Assembly: GCF_000184945.1 (NCBI RefSeq)
Contig: NZ_GL586311.1
Span: 1,651,684-1,713,499 of the forward strand
Origin: Segatella buccae ATCC 33574
GTDB taxonomy: Bacteria > Bacteroidota > Bacteroidia > Bacteroidales > Bacteroidaceae
DNA: 61,816 bases
Direction of reading: 5' to 3'
Of the stretch, positions 23,801 through 38,800 are shown piece by piece (within the stretch, counting starts at the first letter, position 1; every line of letters starts with the position of its first letter). The notes beneath the pieces were generated by a model, which searched no databases, was not told the DNA's origin, and worked only from the letters and a program-made list of their open reading frames with translations. A program made the translations under genes and the position numbers.

Positions 23801-26800
23801 ATAGTGGGGCTGGCCTCCTCCGCCACCTTGTATGAGTTTGGCTGCCTCACGGATCATCTGTCCAGCGTTGAGACTGTGGCCCTTCACCATGTCGTCGCTC
23901 AGCATCACGCTCAGCATCGGCTTCTCATGAGCTTTCGATCCGATGACACACAGCAGATTCTCTGGCAGTGCCTCGCGTATCTTAAACACCAGATCTTTGG
24001 CGGCAGACGGCTCCATCTCGATGACGGCCCGTACCACTTGCACACCGTTCATGAGCTTGACGCGCTTTACCAGTTCGTCTTTCAAACGCTCAACGGTTTG
24101 TGCCCGGAACTTTTCGATGTCCTTTTTCATGGCATCGTGCTCCTCGATGTACTTGCCTACAACACCCTTCAGATCTTTGGCATTGTTGAAAAGTGCCCTC
24201 ACATCGGTCAGTGTGTCTTGCAGGGCATAGATGGCTTCTTCGCAGGCTTTGCCCGTAAGTGCCTCTATGCGGCGTATGCCGGCAGCGACACTGCTTTCGC
24301 CGATGATCTTGAAAAAGCCGATGCGGCCTGTAGACTTGGCATGGATGCCACCGCAAAACTCGCACGACGGCCCGAAGCGAACCACACGCACCTTGTCACC
24401 ATACTTCTCTCCGAAGAGGGCGATGGCACCAAGTGCCTTGGCCTCTTCAAGCGGAGTGTCGCGGTGTTCGTCGAGCGGGAAGTCTTGACGGATCATATCA
24501 TTGACGATGCGTTCCACTTGGCGCAGTTCCTCATCGGTGACTTTCTGGAAGTGGGAGAAGTCGAAACGCAGCGTGTCGGCACTCACATAGGAACCTTTCT
24601 GCTCTACATGGTCACCCAGAACCTGCTTCAGCGCGTAGTCAAGCAGGTGGGTGGCGGTGTGGTTGGCAGCACTGCCGTCGCGCTTGTCGATGTCCACGCA
24701 GGCCATGAAGTCGGCCCGAATGTCTTTAGGCAACTGCTTCACGATGTGGATGCTTTGGTTGTTTTCTCGTTTGGTGTCGATGACTTCCACGGTCTCGTCG
24801 GCTGAAACGAGTACGCCCGTGTCGCCCACCTGACCGCCCATCTCGCCATAGAAAGGCGTGTGGTCGAGCACCAGTTCGAAGAATGTATTTTTCTTTTGTG
24901 TCACCTTGCGGTAGCGCAGGATGTGGCACTCATACTCCGTGTAGTCGTAGCCCACAAACTCCTGTTCGCCCTCTTTCACCACTTCCCAGTCGCCGTTTTC
25001 CACGACGGCTGCATTGCGGGCGCGGGCTTTTTGCTTCTCCATTTCTTCGTCGAAGCCTTTGCCGTCTACGGTATAGCCGTTTTCGCGGCAGATGAGTTCT
25101 GTCAGGTCGAGTGGGAAACCGTATGTATCGAACAGTCGGAACGCAGCCGCTCCGTCAAGTTCGGTCTTTCCGTGAGCCTTGAGTTCGTCCATGTCGCCGT
25201 TGAGCAGATTGATGCCTTTGTCAAGTGTGCGCAGGAAAGAGTCTTCCTCCTCTTTCATCACACGGGCAATGAGCTCCTGCTGGGCCGGCAGTTCGGGATA
25301 GGCAGCACCCATCTCTTGCACCAGTACGGGCACCAGCTTATACATGAAAGCTTCTTTCCGATTGAGGAACGTGTAGGCATAGCGCACGGCCCGGCGCAAA
25401 ATGCGTCTGATCACGTAGCCGGCCTTGGCATTGGAAGGCAGCTGCCCATCGGCAATGGAGAAGGCCACGGCGCGCAGATGGTCGGCCACGACGCGCATGG
25501 CCACGTCGATGTTTGTCTGTGTGCGGCTGTCGCCGTGGGCGTCTTCATATTTCAGCCCCGTGAGCCGCTCTATTTCCTTGATGATGGGTTGGAAGATGTC
25601 GGTGTCGTAGTTGGAGTGTTTGCCCTGCAACATGCGCACAAGCCGCTCGAAGCCCATCCCGGTATCAATGACATGCATGGGCAGCGGCTCCAGTGAACCG
25701 TCGGCCTTGCGGTTGTACTGCATGAAGACAATGTTCCATATCTCGATGACCTGTGGGTTGTCCTTGTTCACCAGCTCCCGTCCGGGCACTTGGGCCTTCT
25801 CTTCGGGCGTGCGGGAGTCCACATGAATCTCCGAGCACGGGCCACACGGTCCTGTGTCGCCCATCTCCCAGAAGTTGTCGTGCTTGTTGCCGTTGATGAT
25901 GTGGTCGGCCGGCACGTGCTTGCCCCAGAACCGGGCAGCCTCGTCGTCGCGGCTGAGATTTTCTTCCGGCGAACCTTCAAAGACCGTCACGTAGAGGTCT
26001 TCGGGATTCAGATGCAGCACGTCCACGAGATACTCCCAGGCATAGTCGATGGCCCCTTCTTTGAAGTAGTCGCCGAAGCTCCAGTTGCCCAGCATCTCGA
26101 ACATGGTGTGGTGGTAGGTGTCGTGCCCCACCTCCTCGAGGTCGTTGTGCTTGCCGCTCACGCGGAGACATTTCTGCGAATCCACCCGGCGCACGTCTTT
26201 TCCGGGGTCTTTGGTGCCGAGAATGATATCTTTCCACTGGTTCATACCGGCGTTGGTGAACATCAGCGTGGGGTCATCTTTGATCACCATAGGGGCCGAT
26301 GCAACGATTTTGTGGCCTTTCGTCTCAAAGAATTTCTTGTAAGACTCGCGCACTTCATTTGCTGTCATCATATAAGATATGTCGTTTTATTTAATTCTGA
26401 ATTAGTCCAAAACACGTGCAAAGATACAAAAAAGATAACATACGAGGGGTGGGAGATAGGAGATTTTTCGTATCTTTGCAAATAAATTAGACATTGTTGG
26501 ATAAAAAGCTGTGATTTTATGGCACTGAGCAAGGACAAAAACGTGAAGTTGTACTATTCCATCAAGGAGGTGGCAACGCAGATTGGGGTCAACGAGTCGA
26601 CGCTGAGGTTTTGGGAAAAGGAGTTTCCGCATCTCAGGCCGAAGACCACGGGCAACAACGTGAGGCAGTACACCGAGGGTGACATTGAGCACATCAAGCT
26701 CATCTACAACCTCATCAAGGTGCGCGGTTTCAAGATTGCCGCCGCCCGCAAGATGCTCAACGAAAACCGTTCGGGGGCGGAAAAGAGCGGCGAAGTGCTT

Positions 26801-29800
26801 GAGCGGCTTCTGTCGGTGCGCGAACAGCTGAAGGAACTCAAGCGGGCTCTCGACGGCATCGTATGACCATGAAATGGCGGTCCGGCTGTGCCGAGACGGC
26901 TGTCAGCAAAATTTTGTATGGTCGTTTGGCCGTGGAAATCCGTCTGTGCGGTCACTTCTTCTGTCAGGATATTTCCTGCCGGATTTGCATTCGGCCTATT
27001 TGTTTTGTATCTTTGCATTAGCAAGGGAAGCGCGATGGCGTTTCCTTTTTTTATGTCCCCAAGCCTCTAACAGCCCCCCAACCCCCTAAAGAGGGCTTTT
27101 CCGGCCTAAATGGCTTTGCAAAAGGGCCTCTTTTGCATTTTCGTTCGGCCCGAATGAGTTTCTGGGTGTGGCCCTTTTGCAATGTCGTTTGGGCCGAGTG
27201 GGAAAATTGATGGGGCGGATGAGGCTAATGAGACGGATGGAAATGGACGGACAGATGAATACAAGAAAAAGGCATGTAAGGCTTTTTCGTAATCTTAGTA
27301 GGTTTTGTGCTATATGGAGAAGAGGCCTCCCCCGGCCCCTCCGAAGGAGGGGAGTGCCTCGCGGGACAAAGGATGATTGAGATGAAGGACAAGAGATTGG
27401 GGAATGGGACACAATAGAAAAAGGCGTCCACACGGGCGCCTTTTTCTATTGTGAGGTGATTCTTAATTGATTGTCTTTCTGTATGAGAGATTGCTATTGT
27501 ACGTACTTCTTGCCATTTTTGATCACTACGCCCTTGAAAGTCTTTGAGACCTGCTGGCCTGCAAGGTTGTAAATAGGCGTATTGAGTTTCACAGGCGTGC
27601 TGATGTTTTCTGCTATTCCTGTAGACGATACTTCATGTAAGACAACGATGAACCCCAGTTGTTCACCCGTATTGGTGAAGGTTATCTTTGTGGCAGGGGA
27701 GTCAAGAGAGAACTCTCGTTTATCGGGATTGTCCAATCCTACCAGTCCGGCTGCACCCTCCACTGTTGGATCGAAAGTCTGATTGCAGCTTTTCATGGCT
27801 CCACCTTGTTCTTCCATAGAAACAGAGGTGTTGTTGAACTCCTTCCAATAGGAAGCCCTGACCTTTTGGGCATCAGCTTTCATATTCATATAACTGTAGA
27901 ACGTCACCTTGTCAAAGGCTTTGCCGTCGGGAGCCTCTAAGGTGTTTTGTGCTCCATTTGACAGTTTGAATGTGGTGTATTCGGTTCCGTCAATCGTGAT
28001 GACACTTCCTGCACTGTAGGTCTTGCCATTTTTTAAGATGGTCAACTTGTAGCCTGAAGAGGTTGTCACACTTTGGGCTTTATCCATGGTCTTTTCCCAT
28101 GTGAGAGTGGTCTGTGCGTTGACACTCATGGCCATAGCTGCCATTGCGATAAGAGTAAAAAGTTTTTTCATCATTGTTTGTTTTTAGTTATAAGAAATGT
28201 AGATATTAGTATAAGCGTAGTATTGTAGAGCAAAGATAATGAAAAATATTGAAAGCGCGAATGTTTTGGAGTCTTTTTTTCCGAAAAACTTTTATATTCG
28301 TGTTTTTGAAAGAGCAAGGAAGGGAAAAATACAAAACGGAGCGCCGAAATGTGCGACGCTCCGTTGGAAGATTGTTGTGGGGAAATAAGCAGCCTTGCAG
28401 AATGGTTGCCTGCCTCCTGCCGATTCAGAAAAAGGATCTGCAAGGCCGGTTTGTCAGTATCCCGGATTCTGTTCCACCTTGTTTTGGTTTTTGTCGATGG
28501 CATCCTGCGGGATGGGCCGCAATATCTTATACTTCCCGCCAGAACCTTGCATCATGGCTTCCGTCACTCCGTCTTCATTGTATTTGGTGACATACTCCAC
28601 GAGTTTGTGCGTGCGCTTGAGGTCAAACCAGCGCACATACTCGCCTGCCATCTCGCGGGCCCGCTCGTCGAGCAGGAAGTCGATGGTCATGTCGGCATCC
28701 GAAACGGTCATGGCTGTCTGATAGCCTTTCTTGATGGTGCCCGGACGCTGGCGCAACTTGTTGATCATCTCAGCGGCGGCCCGGGTGTCACCTGTCTGTA
28801 CGTAGGCCTCGGCTGCGATGAGATAGGCTTCCCCAAGGCGCGCTGCCACAAAGTCGTGGGTGCTGCATGATGTGGAGCGGTTGCCCATAGAGGCCTCTGT
28901 GTAGTCGTCAAACTTCTTGATGCAGGGCACACCATAGTCTTCCGACCGGCGCACGCTCCATGTTTCGGGAATCTCCTGTGCAGGGGCGAGGCCGCCTGTG
29001 GCCAAGCTCTTGGAGATGATAGTGTTCTTTTTCTGATTGTGCGGATCGTCGGCTTTCCAAGCAGCGATGTCGGCATCGGTTGCCCATGTCGGTGCGTAAT
29101 ATACCACAATGGGAGTCGTGGTCGGTGCATTGTAGTAGTCGAAGTAGCTGTCTTTCTTGCTCTTTTCACTTCCACGCAGTTCAAGCATGAATGTCTGTTC
29201 GAGTCGTCCGTCGCCGCGGGTGTACATTTGCAGCAAACGGAGGAAAGGAGACTCGTTGCCGTCTATGGCCTTGGTCTTGGGATATTCGGCCCCACCGAGG
29301 TAGCTGCCAAACTGTGCTTGTTGATAGCTTCCCTCTTTTGTCGCGTTGCCGAACGAAGCGGAGCTGAACTGCACAGACCAGAATATCTCGCCATTGCTCT
29401 CGTTTTTCACATCGAAAGCATTTTCGATGGAGATAGAAGGCACTTCATTATTGATGGCTTGAAGCGCGTAGGTGATGGCCTTCTGGAAATCAGAACTTTG
29501 TGCGATGTTCTCTTCTTGTGCCTCATAATCTTTGCCATTGAGATAACCTCTGGTCAGATAGGCTTTGGCCAAGAAGAACTTGGCCGCCCGTTTGTTGGCA
29601 CGCCCCACATCCGATGCGCTTCTTTCAAGCAGTTGAGAATTGTTGGCCAGATACTCGAACTCGGAAATGATGAAGTCGTAGAGTGTCTTCAGATCGGTGC
29701 GTTCGAAATTCATGTGGGCTGCATCAAACATCTCCTCCACCAACGACACCTTTCCAAAGAGTTGCACGAGCATGAAGTAATCCCATGCACGGATGAAGCG

Positions 29801-32800
29801 CGCCTCATCAATATATCGGGCTCGGGTGCTGCTCTCGGCAGTTGTTTTGCCATAGGCGATGACCGAGTTGGCCAGCTGGATAGACTTGAAGAAGTTGGTG
29901 TAGAGCGTGAGCACGTTTCCTTCGGTGGCCGTATGCTGGTAATAGTTCATGGCCACTCCCGAGGACTTGCCGTCGCCAAAGAGGTCGGTGCCGGCCGTCA
30001 TGGTCAGAGGCGACGTGTTGTAGAGGGGGCGTAGAGACGAATACATGCTGTTGGTCAGACTCTCGTATCCGTTTCTGGTGTTATAAAAAGATGATGCCGG
30101 TACATTTGATTTGTTGTCTTGTTCCAGAAAATCGGAACAGCCGGTGGTGAGACCAAGCATCAAGACTGCTGCAAAAATATATTTTAGTTTCATGGTTTTA
30201 CGGTTTAGAATTTAACACTGAGACCGAACTGATAACTTCTTGAGGCCGGACCACCCGTGCCGTCGTTAATCTTAGCCGAGGCCCATTCGGGGTCGAAACC
30301 TTTGTAGTCGGTAAATACGAAAGGATTGACAAAGTTGACATAGAGGCGAAGATAAGTCAGCCCGATGGAGGCTATCCACTTCTTGGGGAGGGTGTAGCCG
30401 AGGATGATATTCTTGATTTTGGTGAATGAGTTGTTCACAAAATACTGTGAACCGGTGGAGTTGTTCACCCAGAACTGTCCTGTACCCTTGTTGTTGCCGC
30501 CATTGGTGGGGAAAGGATAGGTGCCCGTGTGGGCCTCGGTGGTGGTATAGAGCTTGCCGTCGTCGCCCAAAAGTTTTACCCCGGCCGGCGTGTAGAAGTC
30601 CATCTTCAACCGCCCCATGCCGCGCTGGCCAAAATCGGTGAACTCGGCCATAAACGGACTGTACACCTTGCTGCCCTGGCTGGTGTAGATGTTGAACGAG
30701 AAGTCGAAGCCTTTCCAAGTCAGAGTGGAGTTGATACTGCCCGTCCAAGATGGCTCGGCGTGTCCAAGCACACGGCGGTCACTCGGGTCGATGACACCGT
30801 CGTTGTTCATGTCTTTCACCATGTATTCTCCTTCATAGAACTTGGTCTTCTTCGATGCGTCGGCAGCGAGGGCGGCAGCTTGCTCGGCTGTGCAGATGCC
30901 TGCCGGCACATAGCCGTACACAACGTCGATGGGCTGGCCGATAAACCAGCCATTGCCGGTCATGTCTTGTTTGCCGCCGTTCAGTTCGATAATCTTGTTC
31001 TTGTTGCGGGCAAAGGTGAAACTGGTGGTCCAAGTGAGGTTTCGGCTTTGGATATTCACTGTGTTGAGTTGCAGTTCAAGTCCCGTATTTCTCACTTTAC
31101 CCACGTTCCCCCAAATGGCTCCGGTGGAAGAGCCCATCTCAAGTGGGGTCTCCATCTCCATCAACAGGTCGTGGGAGTTGCGGGTGTAGAGGTCTACAGA
31201 ACCGTTGATACGGTTGTTGAGGAAGCCGAAATCCAAACCAAAGTCAAACTCGGTGGTCTTTTCCCATGTCAGGTCTTTATTGCTGAGGTCATAGCCATAG
31301 CCGTTGGCCACGACATTGCCAAAGTTGTAGTAGTATTTGGTGTTGGCCAAGAGCTGGGTCTGATAGGGACCTACGGCTCCATTGTTGCCCGTTACGCCAA
31401 AACTCAGACGCAGTTTCAGGTTGCTCAGCCAGTCTTTCGTGCTTGCCATCCAAGGCTCTTCGGTGATCCGCCAAGCCACGGCAGCCGACGGGAAGCATCC
31501 CCAACGATTGTTTTTCTGGAACTTGGAGCTTCCGTCCCAACGCGAAGATACGGTCAGCAAGTAGCGGTCTTTATAGTCGTAGTTGAGGCGCAGCACCCAT
31601 GATAGCATCGAAATCTTCCGGTAGCCGCTCGACTTGTCTTCTACGTTTGCTGCCGATCCCATGTTGTACCAGTCCACATCAAAGGGCATGTCGGTTGTGA
31701 TGAGCCCGTCGCCTTCGGTCTTCTGCTGATAGACGCTGAACAGTCCGAGAGCATTGATGGTGTGATCGCCGAAGTCTTTGATAAAGTTAGCCTGCGTGTC
31801 CCACGTATAAGAGAACGCGTCACGGCCGATGGTTCTGGCATAGTTGGTCTTTCCATTACGTTCCTGCGTGGTGTTTCCGCCATAGAATATGCCTTCCTTG
31901 TTGCGGTCGTACATGGGGGAAAGGGTCGTCTTTAAGATAACTTCCTTGATAGGGGAGTATTGCAGATAGAGGTTGGCCATGGCATTGTAAGTGCGTGTGT
32001 TGTCTTTCGAATGCTCACGATCGACGAGTGGATTGAGCGTAGAGGTGGGACCGCCTCCGTAGGGGTAAATGGCCGGGTCTTTACCCGGTTGTGCCACCGG
32101 TGTGCCGGCATTCTCGCCATCCCAATAGAAAGCATCCATCATCGGTGACATGCGGAATCCGTTGATGACAGAGTTTTTACTGCCACTCCTCTTCAAGGCA
32201 GTAGACAGGTTGACGGAAGCCCCCGTAGCCCAATGTTCGTTGATGACATTGTCTACGGCGGCCTTGATGTTCCAGCGCTCGTAAGCATCGTAGAGCACCC
32301 CCTCTTCGTTCTGGTAGCCCAGTCCTACGCGATAGCTTGTGTTCTTGGTGTTGCCCGTGATGTTGACAAAATGGTTTTGCTCATGGCCGTTTCTGGTCAC
32401 GAGGTCGGGCCAGTTGGTGAAGTCACGGTTCTTGTATTTATCATCCCAGCGCGGGCTGTAGTTAGCCCATGCGGCCTTGAGATTGGAGTCGGTGAGTGTC
32501 CATGTGGTTGAACCGGTCTTCGGATCCAGCTTGGAGGTGGTGTATCTCATGATGCGCCACTTCATCCAGTCGGCACCATCCATGAAGTCGGGCATGTTGG
32601 CCACGGTCTTGATGCCATAATATCCGTCGTAGCTTACCGTGGTTTTGGCTTCTCCCGGTGCCGACCCTTTCTTGGTGGTAATCATCAACACGCCATTGGT
32701 GGCGCGCGAACCGTAGATGGCTGTCGATGATGCGTCTTTCAGTACGTCCACTTTCTCGATGTCCATTGGGTTGAGAAAGTTGATGTTGTCGCATACGATG

Positions 32801-35800
32801 CCGTCGACTACATAGAGTGGTTCGCCACCTTGCAGCGAACTTTTACCACGAATCTGCATGGAGAAGCTGTCGCCCGCACGGCTTGATGACTGTGAGATGT
32901 TGACACCGGCAATCGAACCTTGCAGGCCTCCGGCCAAATTGGTCGAGCCTTTGGCCACAATGTCGTCGGCATGAATGCTGCCTACAGCACCTGTAAGGTC
33001 TGACTTTTTAACCACGCCATATCCCACAACCACAAGCTCGTCAAGCGTTTGATTGTCTTCCTGCATGGTGATGTTGAGCGTGTTGCGATTGCCCACAGGG
33101 AGACGCTGCTCCTTATATCCGATGTAACTGACTTTGATGAAGGCGTTGGCGGGTACATTTGTGATGGTGAAGTTGCCGTCAAGGTCGGTCACGCCGCCGA
33201 TGGAAGTGCCGTCCACGATGACGCTCACTCCGATCATCGGTTCTCCCGAAGCGTCTTTCACGTTGCCTGATACCGTCTTCTGCGCAAGCGCACCAACGAA
33301 ACAGCATAAGCACAGCAATGCGGCCAATGTGGCTCTTTTGATTTGTAAATACATAGAAGTTTGTTTTGGTTATGAATAATAGATTATTAGAACTTGTTTT
33401 TTCTTGGTTAAGATGAGTTTTTGCGAAAGATAGATAGGAGTGTTAGATTATCAGATGATGGCGGTTATGCGAAAGGGGCTGCTTGTAAACGGCAAACCAT
33501 TGATAACGGAATGCGCGGGCATCCGTTATCAATGGTCTGTGTTCTAATAGCGTTTACCATCCCGGATTCTGCCAGAAACCGGTGGTGCTGTTCACTTCCG
33601 TAGTGAGGTTCTGCACCGCATCGAGTTCGTTTTGCGGTATCGGGCGGTAGAGGAAATGCTTGTTGCTGTCGGCCTTGAGCTGGGGCGAAGCCTGTGCGTT
33701 GTACTTGATGACATACTCGTGGAGCTTGCCTGTGCGCTTGAGGTCGAACCAGCGCATCTGCTCACCGCAGAACTCAATGGCACGCTCGTTAAGGATGGTG
33801 TCAATGGTGGGCGTTCCGCTCAGCGAGTTGTCCGCACCGTCCTTGGCACGCACGGCACGCAGTTGGTTGATAGTTGCCAATGCGCCGGTGGCATCTCCCT
33901 GTGCCAACTGCGCTTCAGCCTTGATGAGATACATCTCGGGCAGACGCATTACTATGGCATCCCGACTGGAGATGTCCCATGTGGGGAAAGTCGGATTGTA
34001 CACATTGTCGAGGAACTTCTTGATGCCCGGATACGACTGCCATCCACCGATGGCCACGGAGTTGTAGCGTTTGTCTCCATACACATCAGAGGTGGGTTTG
34101 GCTGCCTCGGTGGGTTTGGCTAAAGCCGGGTCGTTTGACGAGAATACCGGAATGTCTCCACCGCTCATGAACTGGATGCGGTAACGGTTTTTGGCCCATG
34201 CCTGCTTGGCCTTGCCTTCAGCAGAATTACCGTCAAGCGGGCAGTAGTAGATGGCTGTGTCTTTCAAGAGCGGATAGTTGCGGGCATTGCCGGCAAGATC
34301 CGGTGAGGCTATGTCGTAGTGGTCGAGCAGCGTTGCTTCCGTGCGCTGGTCGGTGGCGCGGTGCTCTTCGAGCAGCTGCCACAGGCGCATGGAGGGCACA
34401 TAGCGGCAGAAGCCACGGCCGTAGGGCGAATAGGCTGCGCCCACTTCGATGTCTTTCTTTGTGGCCGCACTCTTGATTGTTGTCTTGCCGGCAGCCACAC
34501 GCCAGAATACCTGTGTCTCTTTTTGTCCGTTGCCTCCCAAGTCGTTGCAGCCGTTGTTCCATTTGGAGACGAACATCAGGAGCATGGCCGAACCTCCGCG
34601 CGTGTAGCCCGTGCGGGTGATGAGTGAGTTGTAGTTCAACGGTTTGCCCGATTCGTCATTCTTATAACGATAAGGTATGCAGTTGACATTGCTCGTGATT
34701 TGGTCGGAGTAGGTGATGCCGAACAAGGCTTCGTGATTGTTTTCGTATGCCTCATTGTCCATCGACCACACATCGTTGTAGTTGCTGTAGAGCGAAGCGT
34801 AGCCCGTTGCCCCCATCACGGCTTCGGCTTCAGCCTGTGCGGCTGCGTAGAGCTGTGTGCCGTTCATGGCAGCGTAGCTGTCGTTGCCGGCCACCTGTTT
34901 GCCCAACTGGCCATTGAGCCACGATGCTGCGTAGATGAGCACGCGGGCCTTCAAGGCGCGGGCTGCCCAATAGTTGGCCCGGCCTTTGGCCTTAGTCTTG
35001 TAGTCGGCAGCCTCAAACTCCTTGATGGAAGTGTCAAGGTCGGCCAAAATCTTGCCATAGACCATTTCTTCCGACATGCGGATGGGGTTGAGATTCTGCG
35101 ATTTGATGGGTGCGTCGTTGTAGGGCACGGCTCCCCAGATGTTCACCATGTGGAAATAGTAGAATGCCCGCAAGAAGTAAGCCTCGCCGAGATATTGTTG
35201 TTTCTCGCTCTCCGAGAGCACGGTGCTTTTGCCCACTTGCACAATGGCATTGTTGCATACGTCTGCCGCGCAGTAGAACATCTCCCAATAGTGGTCGAGC
35301 GAGGAGTTGTCGTTCACGTTGTTGTCCAGAGCGGCCGAGGTGAAAGTGTATTGGTTGAGCGACTTCTGCTTGTTGTCAAAGCCATAACAGAAGAGGTCGG
35401 TTCCCATTTCGCTCAGTCCCAGTCCGGCCTCCTTGCCATACCAGCCTCGGGCAAAGCTGTAGCAGTTGGCCACAAGTCCGTCTATACCGGTCTTGGTGCT
35501 GTAGGTGAGATCGGCCGTTTCGCCCACTTTATTCTCCTCTTCCAGAAAGTCGGAACAAGAGGTGGTGACTCCCATGCCGAGAGCCAGAGCGGCCATAGAT
35601 ATATAAAGTTTTGTTTTCATGACGTTTGAAGTGTTTGTTTAGAATTCAACATTGATACCGAGTACAACTTGCTTTTGCAGCGGGAAGGTGACAGCTCCGC
35701 CGCGCTCGGGGTCGTAGTTGTCGATGCCGCTGATGGTGAAGAAGTTTTTCAGCGAACCATAGACGCGGCAGTTGCTTATATAGGCCTTCTTGATGAGTGA

Positions 35801-38800
35801 CTTGGGCAGGTTGTACGACAGGGTGATGTCTTTCACCTTGAAGTAGTCTGCCTTCTCATATTGCAGTGCCGAGCGATACTGCGTGTACCACTTCTGTTGT
35901 GCGCTGGTCAGTCCCGGGTTGGGGAATTTGGCCCCTTGGTTGTTCGGAGTCCAATAGTCCACATCAGCCCAGTTGGCCGTTTCGAAGTTCATGTTGTTGG
36001 AGAGCTGGTATTGGATGTAGCCACCCAGACGGGCGTACATCTGCACGCTCAGCGAGAAATTCTTGTAGGAGAACGTGTTGGTCAGGCCGAAAATGTGATC
36101 CGGGTCGCGCTTGTAGATAACGCGGTCTTCGGCATCGATGGTGCCGTCGTCGTTCACATCGACAATCTTCGGTGTTCCCGGGTCTCCGTAGTTGGCGGCA
36201 TAAGACGGTTCCTGCCCGTTGTGGCGGGCCTTCCAATTCTCCAGATAGGTCTTGTATTCACCGATTTTCCACGTGTTGTCGGCCTTGTAGTCGTAGAATA
36301 CGTGCACCGGTTCGCCGACGATGAGTGCCGTATTGTCGCGTGGATAGCGCTTGACACCCTCTGTGAGTTCCTTCACTTCGTCGGAGAAGTGCGTATAGCT
36401 GAGGTTGGCGTTCCAGTTGAAGTCTTTGGCGCGGATGATGTCTGCATTCAAAGCCACTTCGACACCGAAGCCCTTGGTCTTGCCCACATTGCTGATCACA
36501 CTCGTGAATACCGATGAGGCGGGTGCGGTCTTGTAGAACAGCAGGTCGTAGGTGTTGCTCCAATAGAGGTCTACCGTGCCGTTGATGCGCCCGTTGAGGA
36601 AGCCATAGTCCAGACCGAGGTCAAAGGATGAAGTCTTCTCCCAAGTGAGGTCTTCGTTAGCCATGCTGCTTGGAATTTTGCCGGGAATGCTGCTGCCATC
36701 GGCATAATAGTAATAGGTGGTGGGGCTCAGCTGTGCCAAGGTTTGGTAAGCCTCGATGTCCGAGTTGCCCGAGATTCCCCAAGAAGCGCGCAGTTTCAGG
36801 TTGCTCAGCCAAGAGGCGGTGCCTTTCATGAAGTCTTCTTCTATGATGCGCCAACCGGCTGCCACGGAGGGGAAGTAGCCCCACTTGTGGCCTTTCGCCA
36901 GAACGGAAGCTCCATCGGCACGGAGCGAAGCCGTGAGCAGGTATTTGTCGGCATAGCTATAATTGACACGACCGAAAAACGAAACCATGCTTTTCTTGCG
37001 ATAGGTAGGCGTGAGCTTGGGCGAGTTGATCTTGGAAACGTCGTAGAAGGAACTCTTATAATAGTGGTTCTTTCCTGCATCTCCGTAGATGTCGGTGCCT
37101 TCTTCTACCAGTTGGGTCATCTCGTGTCCCAGAAGGAAAGTGGCGTTGTGCTTACTGCCTCCGAAGTCGGTCGTGTAGTTGAGGGTGTTGTCCCAAGTGA
37201 AAGAGGTGTTGTGATATTTGTATAGGTCGATGATACTGGTCTGGCCGGCCTGGTAGCGCCCTTGGCTCAGATAGTCTTGATACATGCCGTCGCGCGCGTC
37301 ACTGCGGTCTACGGCAAACTGGGAGCGGAACACCATGCCCTTGACCGGATAGAGTTCGCCATACACGTTGCCGAAGAAACGCGTGCTCTCCACATTGTGC
37401 TGGAAGGCTCCCGGAACCTCGTCGAGCATCGGGCTGCAATGGGCCTCATACCACGGGTTGGGCTGATAGTTGATGCTTTCCTTGTCCGTGCCCGGATAGA
37501 GATATGGATGGGTGATGCTGGTCATCTTGAGCATCTGGGTGTACACACCCGTATTGCGGCGGTTCCAGTCTTTGTAGGTGAAGAGCAGGCTCGTGCCCAC
37601 TTTCACGTAGTTGCTTATCTTGTGGTCGATGTTGGCCTTGCCATTGTAGCGGGTCATCTGGTCGCGCTTCATCAGTCCGCGGTCTTTCATCAGTCCCAGC
37701 GATACGGCAAAGTTGGTCTTGTCGTTGCCGCCGTTCACGCCCACTTCATAGTTTTGCGATGTGCTGTTCCTGATGATGAGGTCGCTCCAGTCGGTGTACG
37801 ACTTGTCCTCGTAGATGCTCTGGGCCGTGGTGTTGTCTTCGAGGGCATAGCCTGCCAGCACGGTCTCCGGTGTCACGGTCTGTGTGCCCCATGTGCCGGT
37901 CTGCACATAGTCCTTGTAGTTGAGGGGATATTCGGCCTTGTCTTGCATGAATCTCACCTCTCTGTCGCCGTAGAATGCGTGCGGAGTGGCGGTGGCGGAG
38001 TTCCACGAGTTGTAGACATTCAGCGAAACATTCGTCTTGCCGGCCTTGCCGCGCTTGGTGGTGATGATGATGACACCGTTGGCACCACGCGTACCGTAGA
38101 TGGCCGTGGACGAAGCGTCTTTCAGAATGTCCATCGACTCGATGTCGGAGGGGTTGAGATCGAGCGTCGAACCATATTCCACGCCGTCGACCAAGATGAG
38201 CGGGTCGTTGCTTGCGAGGAGCGAACGGGCCCCGCGCAGGTTGATGTTGAGCTTGCCGCCCGTCTCACCCGAGGCCTGCGTGAGGTTCATGCCCGGCACT
38301 TTGGCCTGCATGGCCTGCATGGCGTTGGGGGCAGCCACGTCTTTCAGGTCGCCCGCCTTGATGGAGGAAACAGAGCCCGTGAGGTCGCGCTTCTTCTGCA
38401 CGGCATAGCCGATGACCACCAGTTCGTCAAGGTTCTGGTTGTCTTCTTTCATAGTGATGTTGAGGCTCGACTTTCCGGCCACGCTTATTTTCTGTTCGCG
38501 GTAGCCCACATAGCTCACTTTCAGTGTGGCATTGTCGGGCACGTTGGGGATGGTGAAGTTGCCGTCAAGGTCGGTCACGCCGCCGATGGAAGTGCCGTCC
38601 ACGATGACGCTCACTCCGATCATCGGTTCGCCGGCGGCATCTTTCACGTTGCCTGATACCGTCTTCTGTGCAAACGCACCGACGAAACAGCACAAGCATA
38701 GCAATGCGGCCAATGTGGCTCTTTTGATTTGTAGATACATAAATGTTTGTTTTAGTTATTAAATTGATAAAAGATCTTTGCTCTCTGTTGTTGATGAAGG